A DNA stretch of 33,618 nt from Stenotrophomonas daejeonensis (GTDB lineage: Bacteria > Pseudomonadota > Gammaproteobacteria > Xanthomonadales > Xanthomonadaceae). Below the pieces are notes generated by a model. It made no database searches and was not told the origin of the DNA. It saw nothing but the letters and a program-made list of their open reading frames with translations. Position numbers and translations under genes: made by a program. This document shows positions 1-6,732 of the stretch, in pieces (within the stretch, counting starts at the first letter, position 1; each line of letters starts with the position of its first letter). The stretch lies in NCBI RefSeq assembly GCF_001431505.1, contig NZ_LDJP01000020.1:1-33618 (forward strand), in the 5' to 3' direction.

Positions 1-25
1 TTGTTCGGGCTGAGGATGGGAGCAC

Positions 26-93
26 GGAGTGCGGCGCCCCTGACTCCTACACGTGCTTGCTTGGCACCGCGACTGAACGGGCTGCCGCACTCC
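26..93. repeat. Inverted repeat in intergenic DNA
   Basis: The 10-base arm GGAGTGCGGC at 26-35 recurs as its exact reverse complement at 84-93, enclosing about 48 bases. No coding sequence fits here. It resembles the short dispersed intergenic repeats common in xanthomonads. Its function is unknown, and its spread through the genome cannot be judged from this window. Confidence 0.5.
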
Positions 94-130
94 GCTCTCA
101 CCTGCAACGGTAACGGGATAAATGACACAA

Positions 131-195
131 GCGACGCGAGTCGTGACCGGGGCTTTCCCGGGAAAACTCCATCGCGCACAAGGTGCGCTCCTACA
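131..195. repeat. GTAG-type palindromic repeat, imperfect dimer
   Basis: Two different short palindromic units face each other around the perfect palindrome TTTCCCGGGAAA (154-165). The right unit (172-194), read on the minus strand, begins GTAGGAGCGCACC and contains GCGCAC/GTGCGC arms. The left unit has a CGAC/GTCG core at 132-143. The layout resembles the dimer at 10898-10972, which shares the GTAGGAGCG start. This fits the SMAG (GTAG-headed) REP-like repeats described in Stenotrophomonas; the assignment is by pattern only. Confidence 0.55.
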
Positions 196-210
196 CACGC
201 ATGTGGCGGG

Positions 211-248
211 AAACGCCGAAGGCCGGGAATCCCCGGCCTTCGGCGTTT
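211..248. terminator. Bidirectional hairpin terminator downstream of bfr
   Basis: A perfect 17-bp stem pairs 211-227 with 232-248 around a 4-base loop (228-231). It starts with AAA and ends with TTT, so either strand gives a GC-rich hairpin followed by a short U-run. It lies about 50 bases past the bacterioferritin stop on the minus strand and is most simply that gene's intrinsic terminator. The U-run is only three bases, so efficiency may be modest. Confidence 0.7.
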
Positions 249-299
249 GCAAGTGTCGGCTGGCTGGCGCGGAGGCTGGCTGGCGACGCAACCCTCTGC

Positions 300-788
300 T
301 CAGTGCGCGGCGCCGCCCTTGGCGTCGAGCTTGCTGGCCTGGTACAGCTCCAGGCCGATGCGCTTGATCAGGCCCAGCTGCTGCTCCAGCCACCAGGCGT
401 GGTCTTCCTCGGTATCGCGCAGCTGCGCCAGCAGGATGTCGCGGCTGACGTAGTCGCCATGCTCCTCGCACAGCTTGATGCCGGCGGCGAGGTTGGCGCG
501 CACCTGGTACTCGACCTGCAGGTCCTTCTCCAGCATCTCCACCACGGTCCTGCCCGGCTCGAAGGCATGCGGGCGCATGTCCGGGTCGCCGCCCAGGAAC
601 AGGATGCGGCGCAGCAGCGCGTCGGCGTGCTGGGTTTCCTCCTCCATCTCGTGGCCGATGCGCTCGTACAGCGCGTGCAGCCCCTGGTCCTCGTAGCGGC
701 GGGAGTGGATGAAGTACTGGTCGCGCGCAGCCAGTTCGCCGCGCAGCAGCTCCTTCAGATATTCGATGACGTCGGGCTGGCCCTGCAT
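300..788 (-). CDS. bfr: Bacterioferritin (heme-ligand Met absent)
   Basis: This 162-residue ferritin-like four-helix protein belongs to the bacterioferritin family, which oxidises Fe(II) and stores iron in a 24-subunit cytosolic shell. The ferroxidase residues are visible: Glu18, Glu51, His54 (in the stretch EEETQHAD), Glu93, Glu127 and His130. It aligns along its length with E. coli Bfr (158 aa). At the position of the axial heme ligand Met52 it has Thr, so the classical inter-subunit heme site is probably missing, as in some Bfr paralogs that assemble with a heme-binding partner. The start at 788 is supported by an AGGAG sequence just upstream. It is divergent from the acylase gene and ends at a hairpin terminator. 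No bacterioferritin-associated ferredoxin gene is adjacent in this window. Confidence 0.95.
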   Translation of the reverse strand: MQGQPDVIEYLKELLRGELAARDQYFIHSRRYEDQGLHALYERIGHEMEEETQHADALLRRILFLGGDPDMRPHAFEPGRTVVEMLEKDLQVEYQVRANLAAGIKLCEEHGDYVSRDILLAQLRDTEEDHAWWLEQQLGLIKRIGLELYQASKLDAKGGAAH

Positions 789-901
789 GGGGAGGCTCCT
801 GCTGGTTCGTGATGGCGCATAGCGTGCCCTATCCGGCGCGGCGATGATCTAATCGGAATCAGTTTCAGTTGCGCTCTCCCTCCCCGGCCGCCGACGCCCC
901 C

Positions 902-907
902 TACAAT
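902..907 (+). promoter_or_regulatory. Possible -10 element for the acylase gene
   Basis: TACAAT at 902-907 is a near-consensus sigma70 -10 box 29 bases before the acylase start, in the 148-base divergent region shared with bfr. I see no convincing -35 hexamer at the right spacing. Confidence 0.35.
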
Positions 908-936
908 CGCCGGCGGACCATCACGGGGAGACACCC

Positions 937-3357
937 ATGTCGCGTTGGCTGCTGCGTCTGTCGGGAATGCTGTTGGTGCTGGTGCTGCTCGCACTGGGCA
1001 CGCTGTGGCTGCTGTTGCGCGGCAGCCTGCCGCAACTGCAGGGCGAGCTGGCCCTGCCCGGCCTCGACGCGCCGGTCGCCATCGCGCGCGACGGCAACGG
1101 CATGGTGACGGTGGAGGCGGCCAGCGAACGCGACATGGCCCGCGCACTGGGCTACGTGCACGCGCAGGAGCGCTACTTCGAGATGGACCTGATGCGCCGC
1201 GCCGCCGCCGGCGAACTGGCCGAGCTGTTCGGTCCGGCCGCCCTGCCGCTGGACCGCCGCATGCGCGTGCATCGCCTGCGCGCCCGCACCCACGCCGACC
1301 TCGATGCCGCTTTGGGCGGCAAGCGTGCGGTGCTGGAAGCCTACCGCGACGGCGTCAACGCCGGCCTCGATGCACTGAAGGTGCGCCCGTGGCCCTACCT
1401 GCTGCTGCGCCAGCAGCCACGCCACTGGGAACTGGACGACTCGGTACTGGCCGGGCTGGCGATGTACGCCGACCTGCAGGACCCGGCCAATACCCGTGAG
1501 CTGGCACTGGCGCGCATCCGCGAGGTGGCGCCGCCAGCACTGTACGCGCTGCTCGTCCACGACGGCAGCCAGTGGGACGCGCCACTGTTCGGGCAGCCAC
1601 GCGGCGATGCGGACCTGCCCGACGCCACCGCGCTGGACCTGCGCATAGCGGAAAAGCAACCGGGCATTTCCACGATGGCGGCCCCCCTCACTCCACCATC
1701 CGCTCCGCGGATGGTCCCCCTCTCTCCCGAAGGGGAGAGAGGCATCGGCTGGCCGCCGGTGGCGGCCGATTCATTTCCGGGCAGCAACAACTTCGCCGTC
1801 GGCGGCGCACTGACCGCGGACGGCCGCGCCATCGTCGCCGACGACATGCACCTGGCCCTGCGCGCGCCCAACATCTGGTTCCGCGCGCGCCTGCGCTACG
1901 CCGACGCCAGCGCGCCGGGCGGCAAGGTCGACGTGGCCGGCTTCACCTTGCCCGGCCTGCCGGCGGTGATCGTCGGCAGCAACACCCACGTCGCCTGGGG
2001 CTTCACCAACAGCTACATCGACACCGCCGATTTCAAGCGCATCGACGCCGCCGATGCGGCCAGCCTGCGTACCTTCGACGAAACCATCGCCGTGGCCGGC
2101 GCGCCGGCCGAAACCCTGGCCGTGCGCGAAAGCGACTGGGGCCCGGTGCTGCACGAAAACGCCGACGGCAGCCTGCTGGCGCTGCGCTGGGTGGCGCAGC
2201 TGCCCGGTGCGGTGCGGCTGGATTTCGCCGACATGGCCACCGCCGCCGACCTCGACGACGCACTGGCGGTGGCCGACCGCTCTGGCATCCCCGCGCAGAA
2301 CCTGATGCTGGCCGACAGCCACGGACGCATCGCCTGGCGCCTGATCGGCGCGCGCCCGGACCGCGGCGAAGGCTGCGCCACCGACGCCATCGCCGATCGC
2401 GATTGCGCGCCTTGGGCGATCCGCAGCGACGACGCGCCGAGCCTGATCGATCCGCCCGACCACCGCCTGTGGACCGCCAACACCCGCGTGCTCGATGGCG
2501 ACGCACTGGCCGTGGCCGGCGACGGCGGCTACGACCTCGGCGCACGCGCCCGGCAGATACGCGAGGGGTTGTACGCACGCGAGCGCTTCGACGAACGCGA
2601 CCTGCTGGCCATCCAGCTCGACGACCGCGCCGTGCTGATGGAACGCTGGTGGAAGCTGCTGCGCGCCACCATCGAACACAGCGACGACCCGGCCCTGCAA
2701 CGGCTGGAGGTCGCCAGCCGCCACTGGGACGACCATGCCGCGGTGGATTCGGCCAGCTACCGCATCGCCCGCGGCTTCCGCGGCATCACCCTGGACACCC
2801 TGCAGGCCGGCCTGCTCGCGCCGGCCCGGCAGGAGCTGGGCGGGAACTGGATCGAACCCAACCTGCCGCAGTTGGAGGGCATCGCCTGGCCGCTGCTGCA
2901 ACAACGGCCGCCGCACCTGCTGCCGTCGCCGTTCGCGAGCTGGGACGAGCTGCTCGCGCACAGCGCCCGGGAACTGGAAACCGACCTCGCCGCACAGGGC
3001 ACCGACCTCGCCGCCCGCACATGGGGCGAGCGCAATACCGCCGCCATCTGCCACCCGGTATCGCGCGCGTTGCCGGCGCTGTTCAAGCGCTGGCTGTGCA
3101 TGCCGGCGCAGGCCCTGCCCGGCGACGGCAACATGCCGCGCGTGCAGGGCCCGTCCTTCGGCGCCTCCGAACGCATGGTGGTATCGCCCGGCCACGAAGC
3201 CGACGGCATCGTGCACATGCCCGGCGGCCAGAGCGGGCACCCGCTGTCGCCCTACTGGGGCGCCGGCCACGACGACTGGGTACAGGGCCGGCCGACGCCG
3301 TTCCTGCCGGGTGCGGCCCGGTACACGCTGAAGCTGGAACCCGCGGCCGTCCGCTGA
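937..3357 (+). CDS. Penicillin acylase family Ntn-hydrolase, exported
   Basis: This 806-residue protein has the layout of the penicillin G acylase / acyl-homoserine-lactone acylase family (peptidase S45). These precursors are exported, cut autocatalytically into alpha and beta chains, and hydrolyse amide bonds. Residues 1-27 are a signal peptide or membrane anchor rich in Leu. The alpha-chain region (about 35-235) contains the family-like stretch GYVHAQERYFEMDLMRR. The likely nucleophile is Ser283 in PGSNNFAVGG, which becomes the beta-chain N-terminus after cleavage. The spacer before it (about residues 240-282) is low in conservation and holds a palindromic DNA repeat. GGGGAG at 925-930 supports the start. 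The substrate cannot be read from sequence: beta-lactams, acyl-homoserine lactones and other acyl amides are all possible. Confidence 0.93.
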   Translation: MSRWLLRLSGMLLVLVLLALGTLWLLLRGSLPQLQGELALPGLDAPVAIARDGNGMVTVEAASERDMARALGYVHAQERYFEMDLMRRAAAGELAELFGPAALPLDRRMRVHRLRARTHADLDAALGGKRAVLEAYRDGVNAGLDALKVRPWPYLLLRQQPRHWELDDSVLAGLAMYADLQDPANTRELALARIREVAPPALYALLVHDGSQWDAPLFGQPRGDADLPDATALDLRIAEKQPGISTMAAPLTPPSAPRMVPLSPEGERGIGWPPVAADSFPGSNNFAVGGALTADGRAIVADDMHLALRAPNIWFRARLRYADASAPGGKVDVAGFTLPGLPAVIVGSNTHVAWGFTNSYIDTADFKRIDAADAASLRTFDETIAVAGAPAETLAVRESDWGPVLHENADGSLLALRWVAQLPGAVRLDFADMATAADLDDALAVADRSGIPAQNLMLADSHGRIAWRLIGARPDRGEGCATDAIADRDCAPWAIRSDDAPSLIDPPDHRLWTANTRVLDGDALAVAGDGGYDLGARARQIREGLYARERFDERDLLAIQLDDRAVLMERWWKLLRATIEHSDDPALQRLEVASRHWDDHAAVDSASYRIARGFRGITLDTLQAGLLAPARQELGGNWIEPNLPQLEGIAWPLLQQRPPHLLPSPFASWDELLAHSARELETDLAAQGTDLAARTWGERNTAAICHPVSRALPALFKRWLCMPAQALPGDGNMPRVQGPSFGASERMVVSPGHEADGIVHMPGGQSGHPLSPYWGAGHDDWVQGRPTPFLPGAARYTLKLEPAAVR
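1695..1742. repeat. Tandem palindromes inside the acylase gene
   Basis: Two perfect hairpins lie side by side in coding sequence. One has 9-bp arms, 1695-1703 with 1707-1715 and a TCC loop. The other has 10-bp arms, CCTCTCTCCC at 1719-1728 with its complement at 1733-1742 and a GAAG loop. The reading frame stays open and encodes about residues 253-269, just upstream of the predicted cleavage site at Ser283. The second hairpin looks like the CTCTCCC...GGGAGAG repeats often seen between xanthomonad genes. Confidence 0.75.
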
Positions 3358-3456
3358 CGCGCCTCTCCTTGTCTGCCGGCGGCCGCGTCCGTCGCGCCCG
3401 CAACCCGGTGGTCGGCAAGCAGCACACGGGCATCGTTCGAATCTCCCCTCCAGCCA

Positions 3457-3468
3457 ATGTAGTAACAT
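3457..3468 (+). promoter_or_regulatory. Possible operator of the toxin-antitoxin pair
   Basis: ATGT and ACAT flank AGTA in an unusually AT-rich patch 28 bases before the antitoxin start. Antitoxins of the Phd/YefM family bind short palindromes at their own promoters, so this is a candidate site. The rest of the 138-base gap between the acylase and the antitoxin shows no clear feature. Confidence 0.25.
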
Positions 3469-3495
3469 ATCCACATCCAGCCATCGGGAGCCACC

Positions 3496-3759
3496 ATGAC
3501 CACTACGCTCTCCAGCCGTGAACTCAATCAGGATCTGGGCCGCGCCAAGAAAGCCGCGCTGGACGGGCCGGTGGTCATCACCGACCGCGGCAGGCCGGCG
3601 CACGTCCTGCTCAGCTATGCCGACTACCAGCGCCTGACCGACAAGCCGCGCACGTTGCTGCAAGCCCTGGACATGCCCGGAATGGGCAGCACGGAAGGCA
3701 TCGCATTCGACCCGCCCGGACTGCGCCTGGGCCTGCGCATTCCCGATTTCGACGACTGA
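3496..3759 (+). CDS. Type II antitoxin, Phd/YefM family
   Basis: This 87-residue protein has the Phd/YefM antitoxin pattern. The N-terminal half matches the DNA-binding fold (SSRELNQDLGRAKKAAL, then VVITDRGRPAHVLLSYADYQRL). The C-terminal tail, from about residue 55, is the part expected to wrap and inhibit the toxin; it ends in an acidic IPDFDD. Family members repress their own operon and are degraded to free the toxin. GGGAG at 3486-3490 supports the ATG. The toxin gene starts 13 bases downstream, which fits a two-gene operon with the antitoxin first. Pairing a Phd-type antitoxin with a PIN toxin is a known mixed arrangement. Confidence 0.9.
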   Translation: MTTTLSSRELNQDLGRAKKAALDGPVVITDRGRPAHVLLSYADYQRLTDKPRTLLQALDMPGMGSTEGIAFDPPGLRLGLRIPDFDD

Positions 3760-3772
3760 GCCAGGCCACCCC

Positions 3773-4234
3773 GTGTACCTGCTCGATACCAACGTCATCT
3801 CCGAGTCGTACAAAGCGCTGCGTGGCCGTGCCGACCCCAGCGTGGCGGCATGGCTGGCGGACGTGGCGCTGGCCCATTGCGCCATTTCCAGCCTGACGCT
3901 GATGGAACTGGAAATCGGCGTGCTGCGCATGCAACGGCGCGATGCCGCGCAAGGCGCCCTGCTGCGGGCATGGCTGGAGCAGCGCGTAATCCCGGAATTC
4001 AGCGGCCGCGTGCTGGCAGTGGATGCAGGCGTGGCCTTGCGTTGCGCGCGCCTGCACGTGCCCGACCCGGCCTCGGAACGCGATGCGCTGCTCGCCGCCA
4101 CCGCGCTGGTGCATGGCCTGACCGTGGTGACGCGCAACGTGGCGGATTTCGCCGCCACCGGCGTGCCGCTGTTCAACCCTTGGCGGCGCTGGGCCGTGCA
4201 GGAAAATCGTGGGCGCTACATCGCCGCGCCCTGA
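3773..4234 (+). CDS. PIN-domain ribonuclease toxin, VapC family
   Basis: This 153-residue PIN-domain protein is a probable VapC-type endoribonuclease, a Mg/Mn-dependent RNase that usually cuts tRNA or rRNA. The acidic residues expected in the active site are present: Asp5 (LLDTNVIS), Glu45 (SLTLMELEIG), Asp104 (ERDALLAATA) and Asp125 (RNVADF). The start is GTG with only a weak upstream CCAGG, so translation may depend on coupling to the antitoxin 13 bases upstream. All key residues are intact, so the toxin is probably functional. Its RNA target cannot be predicted. The 105-base gap after it, before the convergent ridA-like gene, shows no clear terminator. Confidence 0.92.
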   Translation: MYLLDTNVISESYKALRGRADPSVAAWLADVALAHCAISSLTLMELEIGVLRMQRRDAAQGALLRAWLEQRVIPEFSGRVLAVDAGVALRCARLHVPDPASERDALLAATALVHGLTVVTRNVADFAATGVPLFNPWRRWAVQENRGRYIAAP

Positions 4235-4339
4235 GCATGGGCATCATCGGAAAACCGCTGCACGGCACAAGCACTCACTCCGGCAGCCGGCGCTTTCGCA
4301 AGAGCGATGCGACACGAATGCCGGCCCCGGTCGCTGGTT

Positions 4340-4765
4340 TCACTCCAGGCGCACCGTCCACTCCACTTCCAGCAGGTGCTTCGGACCATACAGGCGGGCG
4401 ACCTGCACCCACGTCGCCGCCGGGTAACGCGCATCGGCGAAGAAGGTCTTGCGCTCCGGGATCGCCGCGATCAGCGCGTCCATGTCGATGGTGTAGAGGG
4501 TTTCCTTCACCACCTGGCTGCTGTCGGCGCCGAAGCGCCGCAGGATGCCGGCCAGTTCGCGATAGCAGGCCTGCACCGCCGCCTGCATGTCCGCGCCTTC
4601 GCAGGCGATGCCGGAGACATGCAGGATATCGCCGTCGCGGACCACGCCCACATAACCGATGTCCGCCTCCCAACTGCCCAGCGAATGCCGTTCCAGCGGT
4701 ACTTCATCGACGGCAAGCGCCGGGGCGGACAACAGGCCAAGCAACAACAATGAATGCATGCGCAT
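4340..4765 (-). CDS. Exported RidA-like (YjgF/YER057c/UK114) protein
   Basis: The 141-residue product has a signal peptide (MRMHSLLLLGLLSAPALA) followed by a RidA-like domain from about residue 35. Canonical RidA is a cytosolic enamine/imine deaminase that uses a conserved Arg in the motif PAR-(S/T). Here the corresponding stretch is YPAATWVQVARLYGP, with Ala117 in place of that Arg, so the deaminase chemistry is probably lost; several Rid subfamilies lack it. I chose ATG 4765 because GGGA lies 6 bases upstream and it starts a clean signal peptide; 4759 is also possible. A longer reading frame to 4834 would bury the signal. It lies 65 bases after asnB on the same strand and may be cotranscribed. 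Its role is unknown. Confidence 0.82.
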   Translation of the reverse strand: MRMHSLLLLGLLSAPALAVDEVPLERHSLGSWEADIGYVGVVRDGDILHVSGIACEGADMQAAVQACYRELAGILRRFGADSSQVVKETLYTIDMDALIAAIPERKTFFADARYPAATWVQVARLYGPKHLLEVEWTVRLE

Positions 4766-4830
4766 CGAGGTTCCCGTGTATGCGGAAGGAAATGCCACGG
4801 CCCGCCGTGCAGCCGGCCGTGGCGTGTCGT

Positions 4831-6525
4831 TCAACCGGCCAGCGCCTGCTCATGTACGCCGGTCACGGCGCGGCCCGACGGGTCGGCCATCGCCGCGAAG
4901 CTGGCATCCCACGCGATCGCCGCCGGCGAGGAGCAGGCGATCGACTTGCCGCCCGGCACCGTCTCGGCCGCCGCCGGGGTCGGATAGAACTGCTCGAACA
5001 GGCTGCGGTAGTAATACGCTTCCTTGGTCTGCGGCGAGTTCACCGGGAAACGCTTGTCGGCGGCGGCCAGCTCGCGGTCGCTGACCTGTGCGTCGGCATG
5101 CGCCTTCAAACCGTCGATCCAGCCATAGCCGACGCCATCGCTGAACTGCTCCTTCTGCCGCCACAGGATCTGTTCCGGCAGGTAGCCGTCGAACGCCTCG
5201 CGCAGCACGCCCTTCTCCATCCGCTGCGGGCCGGGATCGCCCTTGCGCACCATCTTGTGCTGCGCGTCCATGCGCATCGCCACGTCGAGGAACTCGCGGT
5301 CGAGGAACGGCACCCGCGGTTCCACGCCCCAGGCCATCATCGACTTGTTGGCGCGCAGGCAGTCGTAGTTGTTCAGCGCGTCGAGCTTGCGCACCAGTTC
5401 CTCGTGGAACTCGCGCGCGTTCGGCGCCTTGTGGAAGTACAGGTAGCCGCCGAAGATCTCGTCGCTGCCCTCGCCGGACAGCACCATCTTCACCCCCATC
5501 GCCTTGATCCGCCGCGCCAGCAGGAACATCGGCGTGGACGCGCGGATCGTCGTCACGTCATAGGTTTCGATGTGGCGGATCACCTCCGGCAGCGCGTCCA
5601 GCCCTTCCTCGAAGGTGTATTCGAAGCCGTGGTGCACGGTGCCGAGCATGTCGGCGGCAATCTGCGCGGCGGCCAGGTCGGGTGAGCCCTTCAAGCCAAT
5701 CGCGAAGGAATGCAGGCGCGGCCACCACGCCTCGCTCCTGTCGCCGTCCTCGATGCGGTGGCGGGCGTAGCGCGCAGCCACCGCGGCGACCAGCGAGGAA
5801 TCCAGCCCGCCGGACAGCAGCACGCCATACGGCACGTCGGTCATCAGCTGGCGGTGCACCGCGGCCTCGAACGCCTCGCGCAGTTCCTGCGGCGACACCT
5901 GCACGCCCTGCACCGCGTCGTAGTCGCGCCACGGGCGCTCGTAGTACTTGTTCAATTGGCCGGTGGCGGTGTCGTACCAGTGGCCGGGCGGGAACTGCGC
6001 CACGTCGGCGCAGGTGTCGGCCAGCGACTTCATCTCCGAGGCCACGCACAACCGCCCCTGCTTGTCGTGGCCCCAGTACAGCGGCACCACGCCGATCGGG
6101 TCGCGGGCGATGATCGCGCGGCCGCTGGCCTTGTCCCACAGCGCGAAGGCGAAGATGCCATTGAGGCGGTTCAGAAAGCTGGCCGGCGTGTCTTGGCGAT
6201 ACAGCGCGTTGATGACCTCGCAGTCCGAGCCGGTCTGGAACGCATAGGGCTGCTTCAGCTCGGCCTTCAGTTCGCGGTGGTTGTAGATCTCGCCGTTCAC
6301 CGCCAGCGCCAGTTCGCCGTCCTCGGACAGCAGCGGCTGCGAACCGCCGGCCGGATCGACGATGGCCAAGCGTTCGTGGACGAGGATGGTGCGCTCGTCG
6401 AGGTAGACGCCGCTCCAGTCCGGGCCGCGATGGCGCTGCCGCTGCGATTGCTCAAGTGCCTGGCGGCGCAGTGCCTGCGGGTCGTCACCGGGTTGCAGGC
6501 CGAAGATGCCGAAGATGGAACACAT
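4831..6525 (-). CDS. asnB: Asparagine synthetase B, glutamine-hydrolysing
   Basis: This 564-residue enzyme makes asparagine from aspartate, ATP and glutamine. It starts MCSIFGIF, so Cys2 becomes the N-terminal nucleophile of the class II glutaminase domain (about 2-190). That domain shows LAIVDPAGGSQPL, NGEIYNH and GSDCEV. The synthetase domain follows, with the ATP pyrophosphatase loop LLSGGLDSSLVAA and LSGEGSDEIFGGY. The ATG at 6525 is fixed by the required Cys2 and by AGGAG about 9 bases upstream; an extension to 6591 in the same frame would destroy the glutaminase and run through the terminator U-run. A leader peptide, antiterminator and intrinsic terminator lie directly upstream, implying control by asparagine supply. 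The RidA-like gene follows. Confidence 0.97.
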   Translation of the reverse strand: MCSIFGIFGLQPGDDPQALRRQALEQSQRQRHRGPDWSGVYLDERTILVHERLAIVDPAGGSQPLLSEDGELALAVNGEIYNHRELKAELKQPYAFQTGSDCEVINALYRQDTPASFLNRLNGIFAFALWDKASGRAIIARDPIGVVPLYWGHDKQGRLCVASEMKSLADTCADVAQFPPGHWYDTATGQLNKYYERPWRDYDAVQGVQVSPQELREAFEAAVHRQLMTDVPYGVLLSGGLDSSLVAAVAARYARHRIEDGDRSEAWWPRLHSFAIGLKGSPDLAAAQIAADMLGTVHHGFEYTFEEGLDALPEVIRHIETYDVTTIRASTPMFLLARRIKAMGVKMVLSGEGSDEIFGGYLYFHKAPNAREFHEELVRKLDALNNYDCLRANKSMMAWGVEPRVPFLDREFLDVAMRMDAQHKMVRKGDPGPQRMEKGVLREAFDGYLPEQILWRQKEQFSDGVGYGWIDGLKAHADAQVSDRELAAADKRFPVNSPQTKEAYYYRSLFEQFYPTPAAAETVPGGKSIACSSPAAIAWDASFAAMADPSGRAVTGVHEQALAG

Positions 6526-6577
6526 GGGGGAAGCTCCTGGGTTGTGGGGGCAAGCGTTGCAGGCGAGGATCGGCAAC

Positions 6578-6608
6578 AAAAAAACCCGCATCGGCCGATG
6601 CGGGTTTT
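6578..6608 (-). terminator. Attenuator terminator upstream of asnB
   Basis: On the minus strand a perfect 28-base palindrome spans 6608-6581, with stem CCCGCATC/GATGCGGG and loop GGCC. It is followed by seven consecutive U (6584-6578). It sits after the leader peptide stop and ends 53 bases before the asnB ATG, so it would end transcription before asnB. The 5' arm and loop (6605-6592) can instead pair with 6660-6647 in the leader ORF. It cannot simply end the upstream cyclase transcript, because the leader ORF and a competing structure come first. Confidence 0.9.
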
Positions 6609-6660
6609 CTGGTCACTGGGCGTATGGTGCTCTGGCTCAGTCGCAGACCCGCATCGGCCG
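6592..6660 (-). promoter_or_regulatory. Antiterminator of the asnB leader
   Basis: Minus-strand segment 6660-6647 (CGGCCGATGCGGGT) is the exact reverse complement of 6605-6592, giving a 14-bp antiterminator. It excludes the terminator because it uses that hairpin's 5' arm. The 3' part of the first segment (6653-6647) can alternatively pair with GCCCGCA at 6720-6714 early in the leader ORF (six Watson-Crick pairs plus one G-U). This provides the usual 1:2, 2:3 and 3:4 set of a ribosome-controlled attenuator. A further hairpin, CGCGATTG/CAATCGCG (6682-6663), overlaps the Asn codons. Pairing is read directly from sequence; the regulatory outcome is inferred. Confidence 0.8.
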
Positions 6661-6732
6661 CGCGCGATTGTTCGCAATCGCGTTGTTGCGATTGTTCGAC
6701 AGGTTCGCGTGGGTGCGGGCGTCGCGGATCAT
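6637..6732 (-). CDS. Asn-rich leader peptide of asnB (attenuation)
   Basis: A 31-codon ORF precedes the asnB terminator. Asn codons fall at 10, 13, 14, 16, 17, 21 and 22: seven in 31, with three NN pairs packed in the run NLSNNRNNAIANNR. Both AAC and AAT are used. The stop at 6639-6637 lies 8 bases after the first antiterminator segment. A ribosome that reaches it would cover that segment and allow termination; a ribosome stalled at Asn codons would leave it free and permit asnB transcription. This is the logic of the his, thr, ilv and trp leaders. The ATG overlaps the TGA of the upstream cyclase gene as ATGA. There is no Shine-Dalgarno sequence, so translation would be coupled or leaderless. 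I know of no described Asn leader of this kind, but cannot search. Confidence 0.85.
   Translation of the reverse strand: MIRDARTHANLSNNRNNAIANNRARPMRVCD

Noticed and set aside
1..453. 150-codon plus-strand frame at the window start
   Set aside because: It crosses three repeats and the bfr terminator and runs antisense into bfr; no motif.
841..870. Fur-box-like AT-rich sequence upstream of bfr
   Set aside because: The match to the Fur consensus is poor and I could not define symmetric half-sites.
1771..4176. Long open frame on the minus strand across the acylase and toxin genes
   Set aside because: It is a GC-rich shadow: no recognisable motif, and it opposes the well-supported acylase, antitoxin and PIN genes.
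6526..6591. Longer asnB start at 6591
   Set aside because: It would place 22 residues before the Cys that must be N-terminal in the glutaminase, and it runs through the terminator U-run; AGGAG precedes 6525.
6578..6608. Hairpin as the plain 3' terminator of the cyclase gene
   Set aside because: The Asn-rich ORF and a matched competing segment lie between, and the hairpin is close to the asnB start, which fits attenuation better. A dual role is still possible.
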